A stretch of DNA of 64,000 bases from Fertoeibacter niger (GCF_009380135.2 NZ_WHUT02000003.1:186001-250000); one strand, 5' to 3'; numbered from the stretch's first letter, positions 30,228 through 39,315 are shown. Made by a program: numbers and translations. The notes: generated by a model not told the origin, from the letters alone.

Positions 30228-31481
30228 ATGCGCGTTCTGATCCTGGGCGCGGATGGGTTCATCGGGCGGCACATCGCCTTTCACTTGCGCGGCGCAGGGG
30301 CCGAGGTCATCGCGCAGGCGCGCGACCCGCGCCGCCTGGCCCGCATGGGCTTTGCCGTCGTCGCGGCCGATCTGGCCGATCCGGCCTGCCATGATCCTGC
30401 GTTCTGGCACCCTCACCTGCCGCCCGGCACCTGTCTGGTGAATGCGGCAGGCCTGCTGACCGGCAGCAATGCAGCCTTTGCCGCCGTGCACCGCGATGCG
30501 CCCCGCGCGGTTCTGGCGGCGCTGTCGCCCGGCGCGCGGGCGGTGCATATCTCGGCGGTGGGGTTGCAGGCCGATACCCGCTTCGCCCGCTGGCGGCGCG
30601 AGACCGAGGCGGTGTTTGACGGCCATACCATCCTGCGCCCCGGCCTTGTGCTGGCGGATACGTCCTACGGCGGATCGTCGCTGCTCAGGGCTTTGGCGGC
30701 GCTGCCGCTGCGCACGCCCGTCATCGGCACCGGCGATCAGCCCTTCAATCCGATCCATGCCACCGATCTGGCCAGGATCGTGCAGGCCTGCCTTGTTGCC
30801 CCGCCCGGCCCCGGCCCCTGGGATGTGGGCGGCCCCGAGACAATCTCTCAGGCCGACCTCAGCCGCCTGATGCGGCGTTGGCTTGGCCTGCCCGCGCAGC
30901 CGCTTTTGCACCTGCCCCTGCCATTGGCCCGACGGCTGGGCCGGCTGGGCGATGTGCTGCGGCTGGGGCCGCTGTCGGCCACGTCGGTGGCGCAGCTGGA
31001 AACCGGGGTGCGGGCCGATCCGGCCCCCCTGCTGGCCGCAACCGGCCTGCAACCGCAGCCCGTCAGCCAGTTTGTCTGGGCCCGCCCGGCCGGGACGCAG
31101 GACTTGTGGCAGGCCCGGTTGTATCTGCTGAAACCACTGGTCCGGCTGGCACTGGCGCTGATCTGGGCTGTATCGGCGCTGCTGGGGCTGGGGCTGCCCG
31201 GCCCAAGCTTTCTGCCCGCCGTCGCAGCCCTGCCCGAACCACTGGCGCTGCTGCTGGCGCGGGGCGGCGGGCTTGTCGATGCGGCGCTGGCCCTGGCCCT
31301 GCTGCGCAACTGGCAGCCGCGCAGGACAGCGCTCGCGCAACTGGCCGTGGTCGCGGCCTATACCCTTGGCCTGACCCTGATCGCGCCCGGCCTCTGGCTG
31401 GACCCGTTCGGCGGTTTGCTGAAAAATCTGGCGATACTGCCGTTGATCCTGGTGCATCTGGCACTGGCCGAGGAACGGTGA
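30228..31481 (+). CDS. SDR-type NAD(P)-binding protein fused to a DoxX-like membrane domain
   Basis: 417 residues. Residues 1 to about 300 form an extended short-chain dehydrogenase/epimerase fold (VLILGADGFIGRHIAFHLRG). The last ~115 residues are four hydrophobic helices of the DoxX-like family (LVRLALALIWAVSALLGLGL and on). This two-part architecture is a known family of unknown function, usually paired with a DUF2269 membrane protein, as it is here (TGATG overlap). The catalytic YxxxK is not obvious. The ATG at 30228 lies just after the mtnP stop. Confidence 0.88.
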   Translation: MRVLILGADGFIGRHIAFHLRGAGAEVIAQARDPRRLARMGFAVVAADLADPACHDPAFWHPHLPPGTCLVNAAGLLTGSNAAFAAVHRDAPRAVLAALSPGARAVHISAVGLQADTRFARWRRETEAVFDGHTILRPGLVLADTSYGGSSLLRALAALPLRTPVIGTGDQPFNPIHATDLARIVQACLVAPPGPGPWDVGGPETISQADLSRLMRRWLGLPAQPLLHLPLPLARRLGRLGDVLRLGPLSATSVAQLETGVRADPAPLLAATGLQPQPVSQFVWARPAGTQDLWQARLYLLKPLVRLALALIWAVSALLGLGLPGPSFLPAVAALPEPLALLLARGGGLVDAALALALLRNWQPRRTALAQLAVVAAYTLGLTLIAPGLWLDPFGGLLKNLAILPLILVHLALAEER

Positions 31482-31957
31482 TGGACCCATACCTCATAGC
31501 GCGCTGGCTGCATATAGTGTCCTCCACCGTCTTGTTCGGCACGGGTATCGGCACGGCGTTTCAGATGGTCTGCGCGATGCGGACCGGGCGGGCCGAAACC
31601 ATCCGTTCCGTTTCATCTGCGGTGGTGCTGGCCGATGCGGTCTTCACCACCCCCGCCGGCATCATCCAGCCCCTGACCGGGCTGTGGCTGATCCATCTGG
31701 CGGGCCATTCGCCAACGGCACCTTGGCTGCTGGTTTGCTACGTGCTTTATGTGCTGGCCTTCGCCTGCTGGCTGCCGGTGGTGGGTCTGCAAATCCGCAT
31801 CCGCAATCTGGCCGCCGCAGCCGTGGAAGCCGGGACGCCGCTGCCCGCCGAAGTGCTGCGGCTTTACCGGATGTGGTTCGCGCTTGGCTGGCCCGCCTTC
31901 GGCGCGCTGATCGGCATATTCTGGCTCATGGTATCAAAACCCGATCTCGGCTTCTGA
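31481..31957 (+). CDS. DUF2269-family integral membrane protein
   Basis: 158 residues with four predicted membrane helices and the family pattern LIARWLHIVSSTVLFGTGIG near the start. Conserved histidines (WLHIVSS, IHLAGHS) suggest a heme or metal could bind; that is speculation. The start overlaps the SDR-DoxX stop and the two probably form a membrane complex. It is followed 12 bp later by apt. Confidence 0.85.
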   Translation: MDPYLIARWLHIVSSTVLFGTGIGTAFQMVCAMRTGRAETIRSVSSAVVLADAVFTTPAGIIQPLTGLWLIHLAGHSPTAPWLLVCYVLYVLAFACWLPVVGLQIRIRNLAAAAVEAGTPLPAEVLRLYRMWFALGWPAFGALIGIFWLMVSKPDLGF

Positions 31958-31969
31958 AAGGCGCTTCCC

Positions 31970-32503
31970 ATGGTGAAAACCGTCCGCGACTATATCCGCA
32001 CCATCCCCGATTTCCCGCAGGCGGGCATCCTGTTCCGCGACGTGACCACGCTGTTCGCAGATGCGCGCGGGTTCCGCATGGCCATCGACCAGTTGCTGAC
32101 GCCCTATGCCGGCCTCCGGATCGACAGGGTGGCGGGGCTTGAGGCGCGGGGCTTCATCCTGGGGGGGGCGGTGGCGCATCAGCTGTCCACCGGCTTTGTC
32201 CCGATCCGCAAGAAGGGCAAGCTGCCCGCCCGCACCATCGAACAATCCTACCTGCTGGAATATGGCGAGGCGGTGGTGGAAATGCATGACGACGCGCTGC
32301 AACCCGGCGAAAAGGTGCTGCTGGTCGATGACCTGCTGGCCACCGGCGGCACAGCCGAGGCGGGCATAAGGCTGATCGAGCGGCTGGGGGCCGAAGTGGT
32401 CGGCTGCGCCTTTGTCGTCGATCTGCCCGATCTTGGCGGTCGGAAAAAGCTGGAGGCGCTGGGGATGGAGGTGCATGCCCTTTGCGCCTTTGAGGGGCTC
32501 TGA
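31970..32503 (+). CDS. apt: Adenine phosphoribosyltransferase
   Basis: 177 residues. The PRPP-binding motif [14 protein letters not shown] and the N-terminal [20 protein letters not shown] are diagnostic. It converts adenine plus PRPP to AMP in the cytoplasm. With mtnP upstream in the same run, the adenine from methylthioadenosine can go straight back to AMP. The 3' flank holds an elaborate AT-rich cruciform. Confidence 0.96.
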   Translation: MVKTVRDYIRTIPDFPQAGILFRDVTTLFADARGFRMAIDQLLTPYAGLRIDRVAGLEARGFILGGAVAHQLSTGFVPIRKKGKLPARTIEQSYLLEYGEAVVEMHDDALQPGEKVLLVDDLLATGGTAEAGIRLIERLGAEVVGCAFVVDLPDLGGRKKLEALGMEVHALCAFEGL

Positions 32504-32567
32504 CCGCCTTCATCCGGGCAAAGGTGCCCCCGCCGCAGGCTCCCCGCGGCGTTATGCGGGTCCACCC

Positions 32568-32634
32568 GCCTGTTGCCCAAAAATCTTCGAAGATTTTTTG
32601 CAAGAATTTTACAGAAAATTCTTGGGCAACAGGC
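32568..32634. terminator. AT-rich three-way cruciform after apt
   Basis: A 13-bp outer stem (32568-32580 with 32622-32634) encloses two inner palindromes: AAAATCTTCGAAGATTTT (32580-32597) and CAAGAATTTT-ACAG-AAAATTCTTG (32601-32624). The second inner stem overlaps the outer right arm by three bases, so two foldings compete. It lies between convergent apt and the FAD dehydrogenase. A terminator is likely but the shape is unusual. Confidence 0.75.
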
Positions 32635-32703
32635 TTCCACGCTGCGGGGCCTCGGTCTGGCGAGCCGAAAACCCTCACCAGCCATCGCGGGCGGTCAATG
32701 ACG

Positions 32704-32738
32704 GAGGCCTCCGGCGGGGATATTTTTGGCAGAAAATG
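32704..32738. repeat. Dispersed intergenic repeat, copy D (short form)
   Basis: Same orientation as copy C. It contains CCTCCGGCGGGGATATTTTTGG followed by CAGAAAATG, without the long GGGGG hairpin of copies A to C. It lies just past the end of the FAD dehydrogenase gene. Confidence 0.7.
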
Positions 32739-32789
32739 CACGGTGTTTCCTGCACGGCGTCATGGCGCGCCGTGACAGGGGAACCAGCC

Positions 32790-34202
32790 TTAACCGCGCA
32801 GCACCGCCCCGGGGTTCATGATGCCGTACGGGTCGAGAGCCGCCTTGATCGCGCGCATCGCGGCCAGCTTGGCCGGGTCGCCATAGCGTTCCAGATCACC
32901 CACTTTCAGCCGCCCGATGCCATGTTCCGCGCTGACCGAGCCGCCAAAGCCATGCACCATGTCATGCACCAGCGACTTGATCGCGTCGCGGCTGTTTTCG
33001 TGGTCGGCGCGGCTGCGGCCCCGCACCGGAAAGACATTGTAATGCAGGTTGCCGTCGCCCAGATGGCCAAAGCAGTTGATGCGCCAGTCGCCCAGCCGGG
33101 CCAGCGCCGGGCCAGCCGCCGCGATGAAATCGGGCACCGCCCCCAACGGCAGCGAAATGTCATGGCTGGAAATCGCGCCGATCCGCCGGTTGCCCTCGGG
33201 GATATTCTCGCGGATGGACCAGAAATCCGCCCGCTGCGCACCCGATTGCGCGATCAAGCCATCGCTGACCAGACCCGCCGCCATCGCTGCTGCAAACAGG
33301 CCTTCCAGCGCCGTCGCGGGGTCAAGGCCCTGCGGCAGGCCCAGGTCGATCAGCACCATCCATTCGGGCGGGCTGGCAAAGGGCTGGCGCAGGTCGGGCA
33401 TGGTTTCGGCCAGAAAATCAAGCCCCATGCGGTGCATCAACTCGAACGCCGACACCAGCCCGCCCAGCCGTGCCTGCGCCATGGCCAGCAGATCCAGCGC
33501 GGCTGCCGGGCTTTCCACCACCAGCAGCGCCGTGCCCTGACCGGCAGGGATCGGCGACAGTTTCAGGCTGGCGGCGGTGATCACGCCCAGCGTGCCCTCG
33601 GCCCCGATCAACAGGTTCTTCAGATCATAGCCGGTGTTGTCCTTGCGCAGCCGTTTCAGCCCGTGCCAGACCGTGCCATCGGGCAGCACCGCCTCCAGCC
33701 CCAGGCACAGGTCGCGGGCATTGCCATAGCGCAGCACATTCACCCCGCCCGCATTGGCCGAAAGGTTCCCCCCGATCCGGCACGACCCTTCCGACGCCAG
33801 CGACAGCGCAAACAGCCGGTCCGCCGCCAGCGCCGCCGCCTGCACATCGGCCAGCACCGCCCCCGCCTCGGCCACCATCACATTCTCGGCGGGATAGACC
33901 GCGCGAATGGCAGTCATCCTTTCCAGCGACAGGATCAGTGGCAGCGGGCCCGATGGCATCACCTGCCCGCCCACCAGCCCGGTACCGCCCCCAAGCGGCA
34001 CGATGCCGACGCGGCCCGCCGCACAGGCGCGCACAACTGCCGCCACTTCATCCGCGCTGCGCGGCAGCGCAACGGCGCCACCCTGCCCGTGATAGCGCCC
34101 GCGCGGCTCGGCCAGATGGCGCGGCTCGGGCGTGCGCAGAGTGTCTTCGGGCAGGCGGGCGGCCAGGGCGGCCACAAAGCCGGGATCGGCGGGGTTCAGC
34201 AT
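32790..34202 (-). CDS. FAD-binding 2-hydroxyacid dehydrogenase (GlcD / D-2-hydroxyglutarate dehydrogenase type)
   Basis: 470 residues. An N-terminal FAD-binding type-4 (PCMH) domain (VPLGGGTGLVGGQ, then SEGSCRIGGNLSANAGG) is followed by the FAD-oxidase C domain ending ISAEHGIG-like (SVSAEHGIGRLK, DPYGIMNPGAVL). It oxidises a D-2-hydroxyacid, such as D-2-hydroxyglutarate, D-lactate or glycolate; sequence reading alone does not decide which. The ATG at 34202 has GGAGG five bases upstream and is preferred over the GTG at 34208. It is a single-gene unit. Confidence 0.92.
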   Translation of the reverse strand: MLNPADPGFVAALAARLPEDTLRTPEPRHLAEPRGRYHGQGGAVALPRSADEVAAVVRACAAGRVGIVPLGGGTGLVGGQVMPSGPLPLILSLERMTAIRAVYPAENVMVAEAGAVLADVQAAALAADRLFALSLASEGSCRIGGNLSANAGGVNVLRYGNARDLCLGLEAVLPDGTVWHGLKRLRKDNTGYDLKNLLIGAEGTLGVITAASLKLSPIPAGQGTALLVVESPAAALDLLAMAQARLGGLVSAFELMHRMGLDFLAETMPDLRQPFASPPEWMVLIDLGLPQGLDPATALEGLFAAAMAAGLVSDGLIAQSGAQRADFWSIRENIPEGNRRIGAISSHDISLPLGAVPDFIAAAGPALARLGDWRINCFGHLGDGNLHYNVFPVRGRSRADHENSRDAIKSLVHDMVHGFGGSVSAEHGIGRLKVGDLERYGDPAKLAAMRAIKAALDPYGIMNPGAVLRG

Positions 34203-34267
34203 CAGCACCTCCGGGGTTGGGCCGGAACCTAGCCCGCCCTGCGCCCGCCTGCCAGCCCCTGCCCTGA

Positions 34268-35080
34268 TCAGGGCAGCGGCTGCGGGTCCAGCACCAGGAT
34301 CGTGGGGCGGCGCGGCAGATCGGCCAGCGACAGTTCGATATCGGGCTGCTCCAGCCGCACCACCTCGAATTCCGCGCCCATCGTGGTCAGAAACACCTCC
34401 AGCGAACTGCCCGAAAACCAGTGCATCGGAATCACCACCGACGACCGCAACCGCCGCACCACATTCATCATCGTGGCAATGTCCATCGTATAGCCGCCGT
34501 CCACCGGCACCATCAGCACATCCATCCGCCCCAGCGCCGCATATTGCGCGGCATCGGGCTCATGGTGCAGATGGCCCAGATGGCCGATGCACAGCCCCGC
34601 CACCTCGAACACGAAGATCGAGTTGCCATAGCTGCGCGCGCCCTCGCCAAACGGCCCGCGCGTGTCGGTGCTGACATTGCGCACCAGCATTTCGCCCAGA
34701 TCCAGCTCGTGCACGGCGGGCTCCAGCCCCTCGCCCCAGCCCTTCAGCACATGGGGAATGCGCGGGTCGGGGCGGCTGGTCCAATGCGTCGAATGGGCGT
34801 TGTTCATCGTCACCACATCGGGCACCACATCCACCGCGCCCAGATAGCCGGTGTAGTCGGTGGCCGCCACCAGCCCGCCCGGCGTTTCCAGCACGAAGGT
34901 GGCATGGTCGACATAGCGGATGCGCACCCGGTCCTGGGCCAGTGGCGCACCGAAACTGGCCTTGTGGATCACCTCCAGCCCCGGGGCCGCGGCCAGCGCG
35001 ATGCAATGGCTGGGAACGCGGTCCTGCGCCATGGCGGGCAGTCCGGCCATCAGGATCACCGGCAGAATGAATCTCAGCAC
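34268..35080 (-). CDS. Exported metallo-beta-lactamase-fold hydrolase (UlaG-like)
   Basis: 270 residues. A signal peptide (LRFILPVILMAGLPAMA, cleavage before QD) is followed by a beta-lactamase-superfamily fold. The usual HxHxDH is replaced by DYTGYLG...MNNAHSTHW and GHLGHLHHEPD, as in UlaG/ROMO1-type hydrolases. The substrate is unknown; location is periplasmic. The GTG at 35080 is chosen because AAGGAG lies six bases before it and it starts the signal peptide. The longer frame to 35206 runs through repeat copy B and is not credible. Confidence 0.85.
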   Translation of the reverse strand: MLRFILPVILMAGLPAMAQDRVPSHCIALAAAPGLEVIHKASFGAPLAQDRVRIRYVDHATFVLETPGGLVAATDYTGYLGAVDVVPDVVTMNNAHSTHWTSRPDPRIPHVLKGWGEGLEPAVHELDLGEMLVRNVSTDTRGPFGEGARSYGNSIFVFEVAGLCIGHLGHLHHEPDAAQYAALGRMDVLMVPVDGGYTMDIATMMNVVRRLRSSVVIPMHWFSGSSLEVFLTTMGAEFEVVRLEQPDIELSLADLPRRPTILVLDPQPLP

Positions 35081-35145
35081 GCGCAACTCCTTGCCAGGGG
35101 GACAGGCCTGCGCGCCCCCCAAAGCGCCCGCCTCTCTTTCCAGAA

Positions 35146-35200
35146 CAAAATATCCCACGGGGGTCCGGGGGTGTGAAACCCCCGGCGCCGACAGCGGCGC
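35146..35200. repeat. Dispersed intergenic repeat, copy B (hairpin type)
   Basis: Bases 35149-35188 match copy A exactly over 40 bp, including the CCGGGGG/CCCCCGG hairpin. The adjoining second hairpin differs in sequence (CGCCG-ACAG-CGGCG) but keeps the ability to pair. It sits between the rimJ-like gene (upstream on minus) and the metallo-hydrolase. Confidence 0.85.
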
Positions 35201-35292
35201 AATCACATGACGGAAATGCTAGCACGCCCGGCGCATATGCCCGCATGCAGACCGATCACGATCCCGTGGGTCAGCCTCCCCTGCCGGAAAAT

Positions 35293-35877
35293 TCAGCCGA
35301 CGTCGGTCTTGCCGCGCCGGTCGCCGCGCAGATTGGCGTAAAGCACATGGTTGCGCCAGCGCCCGGCAATCTGCAGATAACTTTGCGCCACGCCCTCATA
35401 CTTGAAGCCGCATTTTTCCAGCACGCCCCGGCTGGCGGCGTTTTCGGGCAGGCAGGCGGCCTCGACGCGGCTCAGGTCAAGGCTGGTGAAGGCGTGATGC
35501 ACCACGGCCTGCACCGCCTCGCGCATGTAGCCCTGCCGGGCATGCGCCTGCCCCATCCAATAGCCCAACGTGCCCGCCTGCGCCGGGCCACGGCGGATGT
35601 TGTCCAGCGTGATGGCCCCCAACAGCGCGTCATCGCCGCGCCGGATCAGCAGCAGGGGTAGCGCCGTGCCCTGCACCTGCGCCCGTGCGGCCCAATAGAC
35701 CCGGTTGGTAAAGGCCTTGCGCGTCAGGTGTTCCGACGACCATTGCGGTTCCCACAGCCGCAGGAAATCGGCGCTGTTGGCGCGCAGGCCCGCCCAGGCA
35801 TTGTAATCGCCGTGCGTGGGCAGGCGCAGGGTCATCCGCGCGGTTTCAATCCTGACCTTGCGGCGCAGGCCCAGCAT
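35293..35877 (-). CDS. rimJ: RimJ/RimL-type GNAT acetyltransferase
   Basis: 194 residues. The fold has the ribosomal-protein-acetyltransferase marks: IETARMTLRLPTHGD at the start, LGYWMGQAHARQGYMREAV for acetyl-CoA, and LPENAASRGVLEKCGF. It probably acetylates a protein N terminus or another amine. Its ATG overlaps the M16 peptidase stop (TGATG), so it is the last gene of the long cta-thrC run. Confidence 0.9.
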   Translation of the reverse strand: MLGLRRKVRIETARMTLRLPTHGDYNAWAGLRANSADFLRLWEPQWSSEHLTRKAFTNRVYWAARAQVQGTALPLLLIRRGDDALLGAITLDNIRRGPAQAGTLGYWMGQAHARQGYMREAVQAVVHHAFTSLDLSRVEAACLPENAASRGVLEKCGFKYEGVAQSYLQIAGRWRNHVLYANLRGDRRGKTDVG

Positions 35878-37151
35878 CAGGCGGCAAGCGCCTGCCGGAT
35901 CGCATCCACCCCGGGCGCGTCACCCACCGGGCCATACAGCGCCAGCGCCGCGCGGGCCCCGGTCATCGTCGCCGCATAGCCGCGCACGCCTGCGGTTGTC
36001 ACCGCGTCGATGCGCGCCACAGCCTCGTCGATATCGGGAATGCGGCCCCAGATCGCCAGCAGGCGGGCCAACCGCTCGGCCCGGTTCGACGGGCTTTCCA
36101 GCCCCATCAAGAGCCCTGCCTTCAACTGCGCCCGGGCGCGGTTCACCTCGGCATCGGTCATGTCATCGGCCGACCGTTTCAATTCCGCAATCGTCAGATG
36201 CGTCAGCTCGCCGATCTCTTCCTCGGACGTGCCCGCATAGATCGTGATCTGGCCGGTATCCTCATAAGCACCCGACTGCGCGAAGATCGAATAGCATAAC
36301 CCCCGCTCCTCGCGGATTTTCTGGAACAGGCGGCTCGACATGCCACCCCCCAGCGCGGTGGCATAGACCTGGGCTGCATAGACATCGGGCGCGCGGTAGC
36401 CGGGGCTTTCAAACGCCAGCGCGAAATGCGCCTGTTCCAGATCCTTCACCTCGCGCCGCTCGCCGCCCGCGAAGGCCGCAGGCTGGATCAGCGACCCGCC
36501 CACCCGCGCCAGCCCACCGAACAGCGCCGTCGCCTGCGCCAGAATGGCGTCATGGTCGATGCCGCCCGCTGCCGCCAATATCATCTGGTCGGGCCCGTAA
36601 TGTTCTGTGACGAAACGCAAAAGATCGTTGCGCGAAAAGCCCGACACGCGCTCTTCCGGCCCCAGGATGGTGCGGCCGAAGGGCTGGTCGGGGTAGGACA
36701 CCTCTTGCAGCCAGTCAAAGATGATGTCGTCGGGCGTATCCAGCGCCTGCCCGATTTCCTGCAGGATCACATGGCGTTCCGTCTCGATCTCCTTGGGGTC
36801 GAACACCGGGTTCAGCACGATATCGGCAATCACATCCAGCGCCAGCGCCACATCAGGCGACAGGACGCGGGCGTAATAGGCGGTAATCTCCTTGGACGTA
36901 TAGGCGTTGATATAGCCGCCCACATCCTCGATTTCCTCGGCAATCCGCAGGGCTGACCGGCGCTTTGTGCCCTTGAAGGCCATATGCTCCAGAAAATGCG
37001 CGATGCCGTTCTGTTCGGCCCTCTCGTGCCGCCCGCCCGCCTGCACCCAGATGCCGATCGAGGCCGATTTCAGCCCCGGCATATGTTCGGTGACGATGCG
37101 AAAGCCATTGGGAAGGGTGGTAAGCCGAAGCAGGTCTTGGCCGTTGGTCAA
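35877..37151 (-). CDS. M16-family zinc peptidase (processing-protease-like)
   Basis: 424 residues. The inverted zinc motif HFLEH (His52, Glu55, His56) and downstream Glu-rich block identify an M16B peptidase like those related to mitochondrial processing peptidase. Bacterial members cut signal or regulatory peptides, and the substrate is unknown. The start is a TTG at 37151 that overlaps the thrC stop (TTGA) with AAAGGA just upstream, so it is made by coupled translation from thrC. Both halves of the fold are present in one chain. Confidence 0.93.
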   Translation of the reverse strand: MTNGQDLLRLTTLPNGFRIVTEHMPGLKSASIGIWVQAGGRHERAEQNGIAHFLEHMAFKGTKRRSALRIAEEIEDVGGYINAYTSKEITAYYARVLSPDVALALDVIADIVLNPVFDPKEIETERHVILQEIGQALDTPDDIIFDWLQEVSYPDQPFGRTILGPEERVSGFSRNDLLRFVTEHYGPDQMILAAAGGIDHDAILAQATALFGGLARVGGSLIQPAAFAGGERREVKDLEQAHFALAFESPGYRAPDVYAAQVYATALGGGMSSRLFQKIREERGLCYSIFAQSGAYEDTGQITIYAGTSEEEIGELTHLTIAELKRSADDMTDAEVNRARAQLKAGLLMGLESPSNRAERLARLLAIWGRIPDIDEAVARIDAVTTAGVRGYAATMTGARAALALYGPVGDAPGVDAIRQALAA

Positions 37152-38548
37152 CGCCCGGTCCTTTCGCGGATAAGGGTTTGCAGCGCCGCCAGATCATTGG
37201 GCGCGCGGGTGATGCGTTCGGGCCGATCAAACAGGTCGGCCATGCGGGGGGGCAGCGCCGGGCGCGTGCCCATCGCCGCCTCGACCGCATCGGGGAATTT
37301 GGCGGGATGGGCGGTGGCCAGCGTGATCATCGGCGTGGGGCCCAGATGTTGTTCGGCCACATGCACACCCACGGCGGAATGCGGGCACAGGATTTCTCCG
37401 GTTTCGGCATAGGTGCGGGTGATGGTAGCGGTGGTCTCGTCTTCCGAACAGCGGCCCGAGGCGAAGGTGGCGCGCAAAGTTTCCAGCGCGCCCTGGCTGA
37501 TGTGGAATCCGCCCGCTTTCAGTTCGGCCATCAGTTGCGCCACCGCCGCACCGTCGCGGCCATAGGCATCAAACAGAGCGCGCTCAAAGTTCGACGACAC
37601 CTGAATGTCCATCGAAGGGCTGATCGACGGCTTCACCCCGTCGGTCACATAGGCCCCCGACCTTATCGCACGGTCCAGAATGTCGTTCTGGTTGGTGGCG
37701 ATCACCAGTTTCTCAATCGGCAGGCCCATTTGCCGGGCGATGTAGCCTGCGAAAATGTCACCGAAATTGCCGGTAGGCACGGTAAAGCTGACCGCCCGCC
37801 CCGGCGCGCCCAAAGCCACGGCGGAGGAGAAGTAATAGACAACCTGCGCCAGGACCCGCGCCCAGTTGATGCTGTTCACGCCCGCAAGGCCCACCTCGTC
37901 GCGGAAGGCGAAATCATTGAACATGTCTTTCACGCGGGCCTGGCAATCGTCGAAATCGCCGTCCATGGCAATGGCATGCACGTTGGCCTCGGAGGGCGTG
38001 GACATCTGCCGGCGCTGCACATCCGACACCCGGCCATGCGGGTAAAGGATCACCACATCCACCCCGGCCAGCCCACGGAACGCCTCGATCGCCGCCGATC
38101 CGGTATCGCCCGAAGTGGCCCCCACGATCGTCACCCGCCGCCCCGACCGCGCCAAAGACGCCTGGAACAACTGGCCGATCAGTTGCATGGCGAAATCCTT
38201 GAACGCCAGCGTCGGGCCGTGAAACAGCTCCAGCAGGAAATGGTTGGGGGCCAGCTGCACCAAGGGCGCGCGGGCGGCATGGCCAAAGCCCGCATAGGCG
38301 GCGTCTATCAGGCCCTTGAACTCGTCATCCTTGAACGCCCCGCCGATATAGGGCCGCATCACGCGGAAGGCGATCTCCTCATACGGCAGGCCCGCAAGCG
38401 CCGCAATGTCAGCTTCGGCCATCACCGGCACGGCATCGGGCACGTAAAGCCCGCCGTCGCGCGCAAGGCCGGTCATCATCGCTTCGTCAAAGCCCAGGGT
38501 CGGGGCCGCACCACGGGTCGAGATATACTGCATTGTCATCGCTTTCAT
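37148..38548 (-). CDS. thrC: Threonine synthase
   Basis: 466 residues from the ATG at 38548, which overlaps the surf1 stop (ATGA). ATGs at 38539 and 38533 are alternatives. The PLP lysine is Lys117 in TLAFKDFAMQL. Other marks are the N-terminal YISTRG, ATSGDTGSAAIEAF and VPTGNFGDIFAGY. It makes threonine from O-phosphohomoserine. Its place directly after the cytochrome-oxidase genes and before an M16 peptidase is a conserved alphaproteobacterial order as I remember it. Confidence 0.95.
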   Translation of the reverse strand: MKAMTMQYISTRGAAPTLGFDEAMMTGLARDGGLYVPDAVPVMAEADIAALAGLPYEEIAFRVMRPYIGGAFKDDEFKGLIDAAYAGFGHAARAPLVQLAPNHFLLELFHGPTLAFKDFAMQLIGQLFQASLARSGRRVTIVGATSGDTGSAAIEAFRGLAGVDVVILYPHGRVSDVQRRQMSTPSEANVHAIAMDGDFDDCQARVKDMFNDFAFRDEVGLAGVNSINWARVLAQVVYYFSSAVALGAPGRAVSFTVPTGNFGDIFAGYIARQMGLPIEKLVIATNQNDILDRAIRSGAYVTDGVKPSISPSMDIQVSSNFERALFDAYGRDGAAVAQLMAELKAGGFHISQGALETLRATFASGRCSEDETTATITRTYAETGEILCPHSAVGVHVAEQHLGPTPMITLATAHPAKFPDAVEAAMGTRPALPPRMADLFDRPERITRAPNDLAALQTLIRERTGR

Positions 38549-39216
38549 AGGCACCGCCGCCTGATACGCCACAGCAACAGCCCTGTCATCCCCAGCCAGA
38601 CAACAGCCAGCGAAAACCAGGTCAGGGCGTAGGTCAGATGGTTGTTGGGAATAGCAGATGAATCCACCGGAAAAGGCTCGATCCCGTCACGGGTTGAACT
38701 GCGCGCGACAATCAGTGTCGGTTCCGTCTGCAAGGCCTGCGCCATGGCCGGCACATCGCGCGCGAACCACAGGCCGGATGCCGCATCGGGGGCGGGGGTG
38801 AAACTGTCCACCTCATCGGGCCAGTGCAGGTTGCCGGTCACGGGCACATCCACCGCATCGCGGGGCTGGCCGCGCAGCGCCTCGGGCACGAATCCCCGGT
38901 CGATCAGGATGCGCCGTCCCTCGGTGGTTTCATAGGCGGCAATGATGCGCGTGCCCGGGCCACGATCCTTCACGCTGGCCAGCACCTCGATTTCCGGCCC
39001 TGCGAACCGGCCCGTCACAGTGACCGGCAGATAAAGGTCGGCCACAGGGTCAGGCGTTGTGGGCAAGGGCAGGGGCGCATCGGCGATGCGGGCGTCGATC
39101 TGCGCCAGAATGGCCTCTTTCCACGCCAGCCGCTGCACCTGCCAGACACCCAGACCCACCAGTATCGCAGCCCCGACAAGGCCGAACAGCAGGGGCAGGA
39201 TCATGTGGCGGGGCAT
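38545..39216 (-). CDS. SURF1-family cytochrome oxidase assembly protein
   Basis: 223 residues. One N-terminal membrane helix (LFGLVGAAILVGLGVWQVQRL), a periplasmic beta-rich middle with the family LIDRGFVPE block, and one C-terminal helix (LTYALTWFSLAVVWLGMTGLLL). SURF1 helps place heme a in subunit I of aa3 oxidase. It follows ctaE after 99 bp and overlaps thrC. Confidence 0.92.
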   Translation of the reverse strand: MPRHMILPLLFGLVGAAILVGLGVWQVQRLAWKEAILAQIDARIADAPLPLPTTPDPVADLYLPVTVTGRFAGPEIEVLASVKDRGPGTRIIAAYETTEGRRILIDRGFVPEALRGQPRDAVDVPVTGNLHWPDEVDSFTPAPDAASGLWFARDVPAMAQALQTEPTLIVARSSTRDGIEPFPVDSSAIPNNHLTYALTWFSLAVVWLGMTGLLLWRIRRRCL

Positions 39217-39240
39217 CAGCGGCTTTCGGGAAGGGTGTTC

Positions 39241-39311
39241 AATGGGAAAGGCGCGGCACCCTGCGGCCCGCGCCTTGCGGTGGTGCGCGCGGGGTCAGCC
39301 CCCGCGCAGTC
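39241..39311 (-). terminator. Hairpins between ctaE and surf1
   Basis: Reading the minus strand, right after the ctaE stop come GCGCGGGG-GCTGA-CCCCGCGC and then GGCGCGG...CCGCGCC followed by TTT. They could end part of the cta transcript before surf1-thrC or protect its 3' end. Confidence 0.5.
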
Positions 39312-39315
39312 AGGC

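Noticed and set aside
32412-34232. 606-codon plus-strand frame opposite the FAD dehydrogenase
   Set aside because: It starts inside apt, crosses the cruciform and reads His/Arg/Gln-rich antisense sequence.
35081-35206. Longer N terminus of the exported metallo-hydrolase
   Set aside because: It is translated repeat copy B; the GTG with AAGGAG at 35080 and the signal peptide fit far better.
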